Made by a program: the position numbers and the translations under genes. From Candidatus Latescibacterota bacterium (GTDB taxonomy: Bacteria > Latescibacterota > UBA2968 > SICM01): 55,669 bases of DNA. The notes beneath the pieces were generated by a model. The model had not been told where the DNA came from. It did not search any database and saw only the letters and a list, made by a program, of their open reading frames with translations. Positions 43,160 to 51,323 of the stretch are shown piece after piece (positions within the stretch are counted from its first letter, which is position 1; each line of letters opens with the position of its first letter). The DNA lies in NCBI GenBank assembly GCA_009694805.1, contig SICM01000008.1, positions 1 to 55,669 of the forward strand. Direction: 5' to 3'.

Positions 43160-45544
43160 ATGTCCCAACCCGCATCCCACACATCTGACCCGCCGCTCCT
43201 GACCCGTTCGGAGACGGCCAAAGGGCTCCGCCTCTGGCTCTACACCACGAGCAGCTGGGGGGTCTACGGGAGGGTGGCCACGCTGACCGGGCCGCTCTTC
43301 ACCGGCTTCGCCCTCTCCCTGGGGGCCACGGAGGCCCACATCGGCCTGCTGGTGTCCATCTCCATGGCCACAGGGCTCATCCAGCTCCTGTCGGTCCTGT
43401 TCCTCCACCGGGTGGAGGACAAGAAGCGATTCATCATCCTGGTGGGGCTGGTCGAGGTCATCCTGATCCCCTCCGTGGTGTTCATCCCTCTGGCGCTCCC
43501 GAAGACGTGGTGGGTCCCGGCGCTGTTCGCGTGCATCGCCGTGGCCTCGGCCTCGGCCAACCTGATGTTGCCGCTCTACAACAGCTGGTTCGCGGCGCTC
43601 CTGCCGTCCACGGCCCGCGCCCGGACCATCAGCCGGCAGACCGTCTTCAACACCGTGGCCGTGATCATCAGCGGCTACGCCCTGGGCCGCTTCCTCGACC
43701 TGTTCGACGCGTCGCAGAAGTACCACGGGTTCTTCGTGGTCTTTCTGATCTGCATGGCCGGGGGCGTCGGGGGCTACCTCATCCTCATCCGCTGCCCCTT
43801 TCCCAGGATCCCCGAGGACGACGCCGGGATCAAGCTGTCCAGCCTCTTGACCGTCCCGTTCCGGAATGCCCCGTTCATCCGTTTTCTGGCCTGCCACATG
43901 GCGTGGGTGCTGGCCAACGGCCTGGCCGAGCCCTTCTACAGCGTGTTCATGATCAAGACGCTGAACATCAGCTACTCCAACATCGCCATCTTCACGAACA
44001 TCTCCCTGGTCGTACAGATCGCCGGCTACCAGGTCTGGGCCGGCCTGGTGGACCGCTACGGCAGCAAGCCGATCCTCCAGCTCCTGATGGTCCCCTTCGT
44101 GGCCGTGCCCCTGCTCTGGGTGTTCAACCGGAGCGACAACCACCTGCTCATCCCGCTCATCATGGGCGTCAGCGGGGTGCTCACCTCCGGCATCTCGATG
44201 GCCGTGGGGTCGCTGTTCTACGGCCTCCTGCCCACCGGGAAGGAGCAGCCGCTCTACTTCGCGTTCTGGTCCACGGCCTTTCGCCTGGTCAGCGCCGTGG
44301 CCCCGCTCCTGGGCGGGGCGCTGGTCTCCCACTTCGAGGGGGTTCATCTGGAGGTGGCGGGGTTTCCGGTGGAGAACCTGCAGGTCGTGTTCATCGCGAG
44401 CGCGGCCCTGCTCGTGCTCCCGAATCTCCTCCTCCGGCGGGTGACGGAGGCGAAGCCGAAGGAGCCGGGCGTGTTGATCCAGGACCTGACCCGGGGCAAT
44501 TTCGTGACCTACGCCTACGGCCTGTTCCGGCTCTCCCACGCCACGGAAGAGGAGGGACGGGGGAGGGCCATGCGGGCGATGGGGCGCTCCCAGAGCCCGA
44601 TGGCCATCCAGCGGCTGATCGAGGCCCTGGACGACGTCAGCCCGCACGTCCGGTCTCAGGCCGCCGCGAGCCTCGGAGAGGCGAAGGACCCGCGCGCCCT
44701 GGGCCCGCTGCTGGAGGAGCTGTCGGACCGGGAGTCGGACATCCGGCCGGAGGTGGTGGAGGCGCTCGGCAAGCTGGGCCACCCCCGCGCCCTGGACCCC
44801 CTGATCGGGGCCCTGCACGACGCGGACCCCCGCGTCCGGATCAGCGCCATCCGGGCCCTGTCGGAGATCGGGGGGGGGGAGGCCCACGAACTCCTGTTCT
44901 GGGTGTTCTGCGATCCATTCGATCGGTCGGTCTTCCCGACGCTCGTGGAGACGCTCAGCGACCTGGGGGATGTGCGCATCATCAAGCCCACGCTGGACCA
45001 GGTGACGCAGTATCGCTCGCCGGTCATCCGGCTTCAGCTCCTGAACGGCGTCTGCCGGGCGATGGGCTCGAAGAACCTGTTCTACCGCCTGCTGTCCGTG
45101 GATGACTACGAGCGCGCCGGGCAGGTGGGGGACCTCCTCGAACGCGTCCGGTCGGACGTTGCCTCCTCCCGTTTCCTGAGCCCGAAGGCCAGGGCAGGGA
45201 TCAGCGCCCGGACCCGGGAGGCCCTCCTGGCCTTCGAGGGGGAGGACGCCCCCGCGATGGCCCGGGCGCTCCGGGAGGGGATCGACCTCCTGAGCGCCGA
45301 CCTCGCGTCGGACGCGGGCCGGCGCGCGATGTCCCCGGCGGCCCTGGAGCGGGTCCAGGCCGGCATCATCGCAATCCGCACCTTTCTGGACCGGGACCTG
45401 GGCGACGGACTGCCGGAGGCGTCGGACATCTTCCTGGCCGTCTGCCTGTTCTGTATCGCCCGCACCCTGAAGACAGGGCGCATCGAGGGGAGAAGGCCCT
45501 GGCTCAGGCGGCTGATCGGGCGCGTCATGAAAGAAGAAGGATAG
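43160..45544 (+). CDS. MFS transporter fused to C-terminal HEAT repeats
   Basis: A 794-residue protein. Residues about 30-435 form an MFS-like set of about 11-12 hydrophobic segments (for example HIGLLVSISMATGLIQLLSV, TVFNTVAVIISGYALG, FFVVFLICMAGGVGGYLILI). From about 465 to 585 it carries HEAT/PBS-lyase-type repeats (AIQRLIEALDDVSPHVRSQA, PRALDPLIGALHDADPRVRI). A further helical tail of about 200 residues follows. Placement directly after three mannonate dehydratases suggests uronate or aldonate uptake. The HEAT part should lie in the cytoplasm and may bind a partner enzyme. No ribosome site is visible. Confidence 0.82.
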   Translation: MSQPASHTSDPPLLTRSETAKGLRLWLYTTSSWGVYGRVATLTGPLFTGFALSLGATEAHIGLLVSISMATGLIQLLSVLFLHRVEDKKRFIILVGLVEVILIPSVVFIPLALPKTWWVPALFACIAVASASANLMLPLYNSWFAALLPSTARARTISRQTVFNTVAVIISGYALGRFLDLFDASQKYHGFFVVFLICMAGGVGGYLILIRCPFPRIPEDDAGIKLSSLLTVPFRNAPFIRFLACHMAWVLANGLAEPFYSVFMIKTLNISYSNIAIFTNISLVVQIAGYQVWAGLVDRYGSKPILQLLMVPFVAVPLLWVFNRSDNHLLIPLIMGVSGVLTSGISMAVGSLFYGLLPTGKEQPLYFAFWSTAFRLVSAVAPLLGGALVSHFEGVHLEVAGFPVENLQVVFIASAALLVLPNLLLRRVTEAKPKEPGVLIQDLTRGNFVTYAYGLFRLSHATEEEGRGRAMRAMGRSQSPMAIQRLIEALDDVSPHVRSQAAASLGEAKDPRALGPLLEELSDRESDIRPEVVEALGKLGHPRALDPLIGALHDADPRVRISAIRALSEIGGGEAHELLFWVFCDPFDRSVFPTLVETLSDLGDVRIIKPTLDQVTQYRSPVIRLQLLNGVCRAMGSKNLFYRLLSVDDYERAGQVGDLLERVRSDVASSRFLSPKARAGISARTREALLAFEGEDAPAMARALREGIDLLSADLASDAGRRAMSPAALERVQAGIIAIRTFLDRDLGDGLPEASDIFLAVCLFCIARTLKTGRIEGRRPWLRRLIGRVMKEEG

Positions 45545-45622
45545 ACATCCATTTGTGCGGATCAAACCGAGGGCGCGATGATGACATTTTAGAATCTATT
45601 TCGGTAATCGTCGCCCGCCACG

Positions 45623-45761
45623 CCAGCCTGTCCATAAATGAACGGGCTGGCTTTCCGACCAAGCCCGGCCAAGCCGGGCTTCAAAAACAATAACGGTTCT
45701 ATATAGCCCCGTTCACGGGGCTTGATCTGCAATGCAGCCTGTTCGTTTACGGACAGGCTGC
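45623..45761. repeat. cluster of four hairpins after the transporter gene
   Basis: Hairpins at 45623-45650 (ccagcctgt/acgggctgg), 45661-45681 (aagcccggc/gccgggctt, CAA loop), 45705-45722 (agccccg/cggggct) and 45734-45761 (gcagcctgttcgt/acggacaggctgc). The first and last are near-identical when one is inverted. The second, followed by CAAAAAC, may terminate the transporter transcript on either strand. Confidence 0.6.
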
Positions 45762-45809
45762 CAGGGACCAACCCTTAGTATTATTGAAGACTCTATCAGG
45801 AGATCCTTT

Positions 45810-48800
45810 GTGAAATTTTATATCCGCAGTCTCATTTTGACCTCTTTCCTGTCCCTGTTCGCCTTCTCACCTGCCCTCGCCCAGACCATCCCTTCCACGC
45901 TCGGAATCGGAGAGGTGTTCTCGACCACTGTGCCAGGCCGGGCAGACCTGACGCTGGACTTCACGGATCGGGACTACGAGCTGATCCTCTACGCCCTCAA
46001 GACGACTTCGGACACGACGAAGACGTTCTCGTTCCGGGTCTCTCCACCGGCGGCGGCGAAGGTCGCGTTCACCCGCGCGCTGAAGGGGATGGCGCCGGAC
46101 GGGCGGGACCGGGCCGAGGCCGAGCTGCGGGCCGAGGAGCGGCGGCTGGCCGGCATCCTGCGCCGGAATCCGCGGGTGCCCTCCAAGCCTGTCGTGACCC
46201 AGGCCCCGGCCGTGGGGAGTTCGCGCACGTTCGCGTTCCGCAAGTTCGGCGGCGTCAAGCAGGATGTCACGGTCACGGCCCGGCTGGTGGCGATCAGCCC
46301 GAAGGCCCTGGCCTACGTGGACGTGAGCCAGGCGGGGATGGAGCGGAAGCCGGTCACGACCGCGCAGATCCAGGCCATGCTGGACGAGTTCAGCGGGACG
46401 ACGCATCCCCTCGTCACGCCGGTGTTTGGCGGGGAGTCGGACGTGGACGCGGACGGGCGGGTGCTGTTTCTGTACACGCCGCTCGTCAACCAGGTGGGGG
46501 GGATCGCGGGGTTCTACTCCGCCGCGTCCGCGCTGCCGGCCAGTCGGGGGGGGAACGGCAACCTGTGCGACATGATGTACCTGTCGCCGGACCAGGCGCC
46601 GGGGTTCTACCGCTCCCTGCTGGCGCACGAGTTCCAGCACCTGATCAACTTCAACCAGCACGTCCTGGCGCGGACAGGGGGGGAGTCGGAGGACTCCTGG
46701 CTGAACGAGGGGCTGTCCCACATCACGGAGGACCTGGTGGGGGACCACACCCTGGGGGGCAACAACGGCCTGGTGGAGACGTTTCTGGCGCACCCGGAGC
46801 GGTATTCGCTGACGGGCGACGCCCTCCTCAACCTCGGGGTGCGGGGGGCGGCCTACCTGTTCGTGCGGGGGCTGGCGGACCAGAAGGGGCAGGGGGTCCT
46901 CAGCAGCCTCACGCAGACGGGGAAGGCGGGGGCGGCCAACGTGGAGGGGGTGGTCGGACAACCGTTCGCGGACCTCTACCGGCAGTGGGCGGCGCGGCTG
47001 TTTTTGAGCGGCACGCAGTTGAACGCCGCCCCCGTGTACAACTACACCTTCCCCTTTCTCACGGAAGCGACGACGGGAAGGCGGGCCGTCCCCCCGCCCC
47101 GCGAGGACGCGCTGACGGCAGGCGGAACGCCCCTGTCCGGGACGTTGCGGCCCACGGGGCTGACGTTCGTGCGGCTGACCGGGTCGGGTCCCTCGGTGAA
47201 GGTGCAGGTCACGGCGGACGCGGAGGGGGACGTGCGGGCGCTGGTGATCCCGGCGCCGAAGGCGTTCCGGCCGCAGCTCGTGGCGCCGGTGGATTTCTTC
47301 GAGTACCTCAAGCTGGACGCGCCCCTCTCCTCCTCGCAGACGGCGGGTGCCGGGTTCACGATCTCCGGGCAGGTGAACGATCCGACGGTGTCGAAGGTCA
47401 TGCTGCGCTTCGCCCGGACGGACGGGCCGGCGGACTCCCTCAAGTTCATCGCGAACGTGGTCAACGGGAGGTTCTCCAGGCCCGTGGTCTTCGCCCAGTC
47501 GCAGGCGGGGACCTACGTCCTGGCCCCCTTCCTGCTGCGGGAGGGGCCGCTGTTCGACGGGACGAACGCCTTCGGGCCGGTGGTGGTGGCCAGGGGGGAT
47601 GGGGTTACGCTCCCGGCGGACTTCTTCACGGGTCTCCGGTTCGACCAGCCCGTCCCGGCGGTGCGGACCTCCGGGGAGGGGTTCTCGCTGGCCGGGGCTG
47701 CCACGGACCCGGCCATCCGGGAGGTGCTGTTCCGGTTCGTGCGGCAGGACCGGCCCGACTCGGTCCGGTTCTTCGCGGAGGTGACGGGGGGGCGGTTCCG
47801 GAGGCCGGTCGTGTTCACGCCGTCGCAGGCGGGGACCTACAAGTTCGAGGTGTTCGCCAGGCGGGGCGGGCCTCTCTATGACTACGTGGACGAGTTCCCG
47901 GAGTTCGTGGTGAAGAAGGGGCTGACGGACGACGTGACCCTCCCGCCGGACTACTTCAAGGGGATCACATTCGACGCCCTGTTCCCGGCGACGATCACGG
48001 CGGGGGTGGGCCTCCGGCTGTCGGGGAGCGTGGCGGATCAGACGGCCAACCGGATGCTGGTGAACTTCGCCCCGGCGCAGGGGGACGACATCCAGTTCGG
48101 GCTGGACGTTCAGGGTGGGCGTTTCAGTCAAGACGTGGTGTTCACGCCGGAACAGGCGGGGACCTACAAGCTGAGCTTCTACCTGGGGCAGAGGGGGACC
48201 TCGTCCTTCCCCTACGTGGACGGATTCGAGCCGGTGACGGTGAAGGTCGTGCCCGGCATCAAGGTGATGATTCCGACGGGCTACTTCTCCGGCCTGACGC
48301 TGGATGCCGCCTTCCCGGCCGATGTCTTCGTCGGCAAGGCCGTGCGATTCTCCGGGATGGTCACGAACTCCGCCAACACGCAGATCGCTGTGAGGTTCGA
48401 CGCCCTGGACGGCGGACAGAACATTCCGGCCTCGTTCATCAACGTCAGCAACGGCCGTTTCAGCCAGGACCTGACGCTCACGCAGACCGGACGCTATGGC
48501 ATGGTCGTGTTCCTCGGCGGACCAGGGCAGTCCCTGCCGTTCGCCGGGCAGTTTGACGGCATCCGGGCGCGGGCAAGCCAGGCCGACGTCGCCGTGACCG
48601 TGCCCAGGCTGGACTTCGGGGAGGTCCCGGCGGGCGGGTCGAAGGAGCAGGTCCTGACGCTCTATAACCGGGGGACGCTGGCGCTGACCCTGCGGGACGT
48701 GACCGCCTCCTCCGCGCTGCTGAGCGCCACGCCCCGGGCCGCGACCGTCGCGGCGGGGGACAGCCTGCGGGTGACGGTGACGTTTCGCCCGGTCACGTCG

Positions 48801-49406
48801 GGGGATCTGGCGGGGACGCTGACCGTGCTGAGCGACGACCCGGATGAGGGGAGTCTGACCGTCTCCGTGGTGGGACGCGGCCTGGCCCAGACCGTCCTGC
48901 GCCCGACCCTCACCCTGTCCGCGACTTCGCTCGCCTTCGACAGCGTGCGCATCGGGAACGTCCGCCGGCAGACGCTCACGGTCTCCAACTCAGGGAACGA
49001 CAGCCTGAGGGTCACGCGTCTGGCGATCTCGGGCGCGGACTCCGCCCACTTCTCCGCCTCCCCCGGCGTCTTCACCGTGGGGCCGGGGAAGGGCCAGGAC
49101 GTGACCGTGACCTTCGCCCCGGGGTCCGCCGACAAGAAGGCCGCCACGCTGACGGCGACGCACAACGCGACGGGGAGTCCCACGTCCCTGCCCCTGACCG
49201 GGACAGGGGTCGCGGCCGCTCCGCCGTCCAGGGTCGGGGACTTCAACGGGGACGCGCTGGTCAATTTCGACGACTTCTTCCTGTTTGCCAACGTCTTCGG
49301 CACGGAGAGGGGGAAGCCGGGGTACGATGTGAATTACGACCTGGACAGCGATGGGGCCGTGGGGTTCAACGATTTCTTCATCTTTGCGGATCGGTTTGGG
49401 AAATAG
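45810..49406 (+). CDS. large secreted metalloprotease-like protein with tandem repeats and dockerin-like tail
   Basis: A 1198-residue protein. Signal peptide VKFYIRSLILTSFLSLFAFS... to ALAQ. Zinc site HEFQH at 273-277 and Glu300 in WLNEGLSHITED, the pattern of M30-like gluzincins. Residues about 494-930 hold four tandem repeats of about 110 residues, each starting near DFF/DYF/GYF (VDFFEYLKLD, ADFFTGLRFD, PDYFKGITFD, TGYFSGLTLD) and containing GGRFxxPVVFTPSQAGTYK. Two HYDIN/ASH-like domains follow (LDFGEVPAGG..., LAFDSVRIGN...). The end (1145-1198) is two EF-hand-like units with VNFDDFFLFANVFG and VGFNDFFIFADRFG. GTG 45810 follows AGGAGATC. Probably a surface protease or adhesin. Confidence 0.83.
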   Translation: MKFYIRSLILTSFLSLFAFSPALAQTIPSTLGIGEVFSTTVPGRADLTLDFTDRDYELILYALKTTSDTTKTFSFRVSPPAAAKVAFTRALKGMAPDGRDRAEAELRAEERRLAGILRRNPRVPSKPVVTQAPAVGSSRTFAFRKFGGVKQDVTVTARLVAISPKALAYVDVSQAGMERKPVTTAQIQAMLDEFSGTTHPLVTPVFGGESDVDADGRVLFLYTPLVNQVGGIAGFYSAASALPASRGGNGNLCDMMYLSPDQAPGFYRSLLAHEFQHLINFNQHVLARTGGESEDSWLNEGLSHITEDLVGDHTLGGNNGLVETFLAHPERYSLTGDALLNLGVRGAAYLFVRGLADQKGQGVLSSLTQTGKAGAANVEGVVGQPFADLYRQWAARLFLSGTQLNAAPVYNYTFPFLTEATTGRRAVPPPREDALTAGGTPLSGTLRPTGLTFVRLTGSGPSVKVQVTADAEGDVRALVIPAPKAFRPQLVAPVDFFEYLKLDAPLSSSQTAGAGFTISGQVNDPTVSKVMLRFARTDGPADSLKFIANVVNGRFSRPVVFAQSQAGTYVLAPFLLREGPLFDGTNAFGPVVVARGDGVTLPADFFTGLRFDQPVPAVRTSGEGFSLAGAATDPAIREVLFRFVRQDRPDSVRFFAEVTGGRFRRPVVFTPSQAGTYKFEVFARRGGPLYDYVDEFPEFVVKKGLTDDVTLPPDYFKGITFDALFPATITAGVGLRLSGSVADQTANRMLVNFAPAQGDDIQFGLDVQGGRFSQDVVFTPEQAGTYKLSFYLGQRGTSSFPYVDGFEPVTVKVVPGIKVMIPTGYFSGLTLDAAFPADVFVGKAVRFSGMVTNSANTQIAVRFDALDGGQNIPASFINVSNGRFSQDLTLTQTGRYGMVVFLGGPGQSLPFAGQFDGIRARASQADVAVTVPRLDFGEVPAGGSKEQVLTLYNRGTLALTLRDVTASSALLSATPRAATVAAGDSLRVTVTFRPVTSGDLAGTLTVLSDDPDEGSLTVSVVGRGLAQTVLRPTLTLSATSLAFDSVRIGNVRRQTLTVSNSGNDSLRVTRLAISGADSAHFSASPGVFTVGPGKGQDVTVTFAPGSADKKAATLTATHNATGSPTSLPLTGTGVAAAPPSRVGDFNGDALVNFDDFFLFANVFGTERGKPGYDVNYDLDSDGAVGFNDFFIFADRFGK

Positions 49407-49409
49407 ACA

Positions 49410-49498
49410 AAAACCAGTGATCAGTGATCAGTGGTCAGTGGTCAGAAAAAAGAAGGGTTCTCACTCATCACTTGTCACTGACCACTCATCACTGGTTT
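49410..49498. repeat. tandem-word hairpin element (agtgatcagtg / cactgaccactc)
   Basis: Left side: agtgatcagtgatcagtgg and gtcagtggtcag words. Right side: actcatcacttgtcactgaccactcatcactgg, complementary in outline. It fills the gap before the GT9 gene and leaves no Shine-Dalgarno for it. Confidence 0.6.
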
Positions 49499-49499
49499 T

Positions 49500-50438
49500 A
49501 TGCGTCGCATCCTGATCATCCGCTCCGGCGCGCTGGGGGACTTCGTCCTGACGCTTCCGGTCCTCCGGGCGCTGAGGGAGGCCGCGCCGGAGGCGCACAT
49601 CGAGGTCGTCGGACGCCCGGCCACCCTGGAGGTCGCGCACGGGCGGTACTACGCGGATGCGATCCGCTCCATCGACCGGGCGGATTTTGCGCCGCTGTTC
49701 GCGCCGGAGGGGGAGCCTTCGCCGGAGGTCGGGGCCTATCTGGTGGGGTTCGATCTGATCCTCTCCTACCTGCCGGACCGGGACGGGCTGTTCCGGCGAA
49801 ACCTGGAGCGCGTGGGCGTCCGCCGGTTGATATGCGGCGACCCGATCCCGGGGCCGGGCGAGACCCGGCACATCGTGGACCGCCTCGCAGAACCGGTGGA
49901 GCAGGAGGGTATCCCGGTCCGGGACCGCGTCCCCCGGCTGTTCCTGAACGAGGCGGACAGGCGAAGGGCGGAGGCATTCCTGGAGGCGAGCGGGGTCTCC
50001 GCGCCATTCTACGCCGTCCATCCGGGCAGCGGGGGGGCGCGCAAGCGCTGGCCGCCGGGCCGGTTCGCACGCGTCGCGGAGGCGATGGACGTGCCGGTCG
50101 TCGTCCCGTGTGGACCGGCGGACGAGGAGGTCGTGGCGCGGATGATCTCTGAGATGCGGGTTGCGCCTGTCGTGGCCCGACACCTGCCGCTGCCCGTCCT
50201 GGCCGGGGTCCTGGCCCGCTGTCAGGTGTATCTGGGCAACGACTCCGGGGTCACGCACCTGAGCGCGGCCTCCGGCGCGCCGGTCGTGGCGCTGTTCGGC
50301 CCGACGGACCCGCGCGTCTGGGGGCCGAAGGGAGAGCGCGTGAGGGTTGTGCAGGGGGACGCGAATCTGCCGGTTGAGCAGAGGCTGGAGGCGATTGAGG
50401 TGGAGGAGGTCGTGCAGGCGGTGATGGAGATGTTTTAA
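49500..50438 (+). CDS. glycosyltransferase family 9 (heptosyltransferase-like)
   Basis: A 312-residue GT9 protein. It opens with RRILIIRSGALGDFVLTLPV, typical of the N-terminal acceptor domain. The nucleotide-sugar region has AVHPGSGGARKRWPPGRFA and LGNDSGVTHLSAASGAPVVALFG. GT9 enzymes add heptose or similar sugars to lipopolysaccharide core. The ATG has no ribosome site because a repeat lies directly upstream; leaderless or read-through expression is possible. Confidence 0.9.
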   Translation: MRRILIIRSGALGDFVLTLPVLRALREAAPEAHIEVVGRPATLEVAHGRYYADAIRSIDRADFAPLFAPEGEPSPEVGAYLVGFDLILSYLPDRDGLFRRNLERVGVRRLICGDPIPGPGETRHIVDRLAEPVEQEGIPVRDRVPRLFLNEADRRRAEAFLEASGVSAPFYAVHPGSGGARKRWPPGRFARVAEAMDVPVVVPCGPADEEVVARMISEMRVAPVVARHLPLPVLAGVLARCQVYLGNDSGVTHLSAASGAPVVALFGPTDPRVWGPKGERVRVVQGDANLPVEQRLEAIEVEEVVQAVMEMF

Positions 50439-50449
50439 AAGATGCCATA

Positions 50450-50477
50450 GTAGGGGCGTAGCATGCTACGCCCCTAC
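50450..50477. repeat. GTAGGGGC...GCCCCTAC palindrome (core GTAGC/GCTAC)
   Basis: Perfect 28-base palindrome with arms gtaggggcgtagca. It lies 11 bases after the GT9 stop and 18 bases before a second palindrome of another family (50496). Confidence 0.85.
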
Positions 50478-50495
50478 AGCGGACTTTATATCGGT

Positions 50496-50519
50496 AGCGC
50501 GGGAATTCATTCCCGCGCT
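50496..50519. repeat. AGCGCGGGAAT-TC-ATTCCCGCGCT palindrome
   Basis: Perfect 11-base arms around TC, upstream of the RraA-like gene. Second copy of the 35993 family. Confidence 0.8.
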
Positions 50520-50543
50520 GAACGACGGAAAAGGAGGGAGACG

Positions 50544-51215
50544 GTGAACATCGACAACATCCAGAAGCTCCTCGAATTCGACACGCCCACAGTGGCCAAC
50601 GGGGTGGGGCTGCTGGGGGTGCGGGACCCCGCGACAGGCTACACCGGCCCGGATGTCCGGGCGCTCATGCCGGAGATGGGGGTGCGGGTGGGCGTGGCCG
50701 TCACGGCCCGCATGGACACGACCTCGCCGGGGACGGATGACCCGCCGAGTCTGTTCAAGGACTGGCTGCGCCTGATCCGGGAGGCGGCGAAGGGGGGCAT
50801 GCCCGTGTTCGCCCTGATCGAGGCGGTGGGCCCGCGCCCGCGCTACACGGTGAGCCTCGGGGACGGCATGGCCACGCTGATGCGGCTGGCCGGGGCCGTG
50901 GGGTTTCTGACGGACGGGGGCATGCGGGACCTGGAAGGGGTGCGGGAGGTGGGGCTTCCCTGCTGGGCCGTGGGCCTGTCTCCGATGCACGGCCAGTTGC
51001 GCTGGTTGGACCTGAATTCCACGGTGATGATCGACGGCATGACCGTGCGGCCCGGGGACGTCATCCACGCCGATGTGAACGGCGCCGTGGTCATCCCGCA
51101 CGAGGTCGCTGACCAGGTCTACGACAAGGCGGTGGCCGTGCGGAAGAAGGAACAGGGGCTGTTCGCCCAGTGGCGCGCTCCGGGCATGACCCTGGATGCG
51201 TATCTGAATGAGTGA
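50544..51215 (+). CDS. RraA family protein (HMG/oxaloacetate aldolase-like)
   Basis: A 223-residue RraA/MenG-fold protein. The family signature TDGGMRDLEGV holds the Arg and Asp used for pyruvate and metal binding; VRPGDVIHADVNGAVVIP is the conserved C-terminal strand. Members are class II aldolases for 4-hydroxy-4-methyl-2-oxoglutarate or decarboxylate oxaloacetate; E. coli RraA binds RNase E but most homologues are enzymes. GTG 50544 follows AGGAGGGAG. Lies ahead of a heparinase-like lyase, so a role at the end of uronate breakdown is plausible. Confidence 0.87.
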   Translation: MNIDNIQKLLEFDTPTVANGVGLLGVRDPATGYTGPDVRALMPEMGVRVGVAVTARMDTTSPGTDDPPSLFKDWLRLIREAAKGGMPVFALIEAVGPRPRYTVSLGDGMATLMRLAGAVGFLTDGGMRDLEGVREVGLPCWAVGLSPMHGQLRWLDLNSTVMIDGMTVRPGDVIHADVNGAVVIPHEVADQVYDKAVAVRKKEQGLFAQWRAPGMTLDAYLNE

Positions 51216-51223
51216 GACGTGAG

Positions 51224-51305
51224 ACGAAAAAACCGACCCCTGACCACAAGACCTGTCGTTCTTTGGTCCTGTGGTCTCGTGGTCCTGTGGTCTGTCGTTT
51301 GACGC
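51224..51305. repeat. tandem-word hairpin element (gaccacaagacc / ggtcctgtggtc)
   Basis: Left words tgaccacaagacctgtcg, right tandem ggtcctgtggtctcgtgg and ggtcctgtggtctgtcg. The two sides pair. Same design as the other tandem-word elements. Confidence 0.6.
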
Positions 51306-51323
51306 TTTACGATGGAGGAGACC

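Noticed and set aside
42974-45565. 863-residue minus-strand open frame opposite the transporter
   Set aside because: No domain, Arg/Gly/His-rich composition typical of antisense frames in GC-rich genes, and the plus strand encodes a clear MFS-HEAT protein.
45867-48131. 754-residue minus-strand open frame opposite the metalloprotease-like gene
   Set aside because: Antisense shadow of a high-GC coding strand; no recognisable motif or ribosome site.
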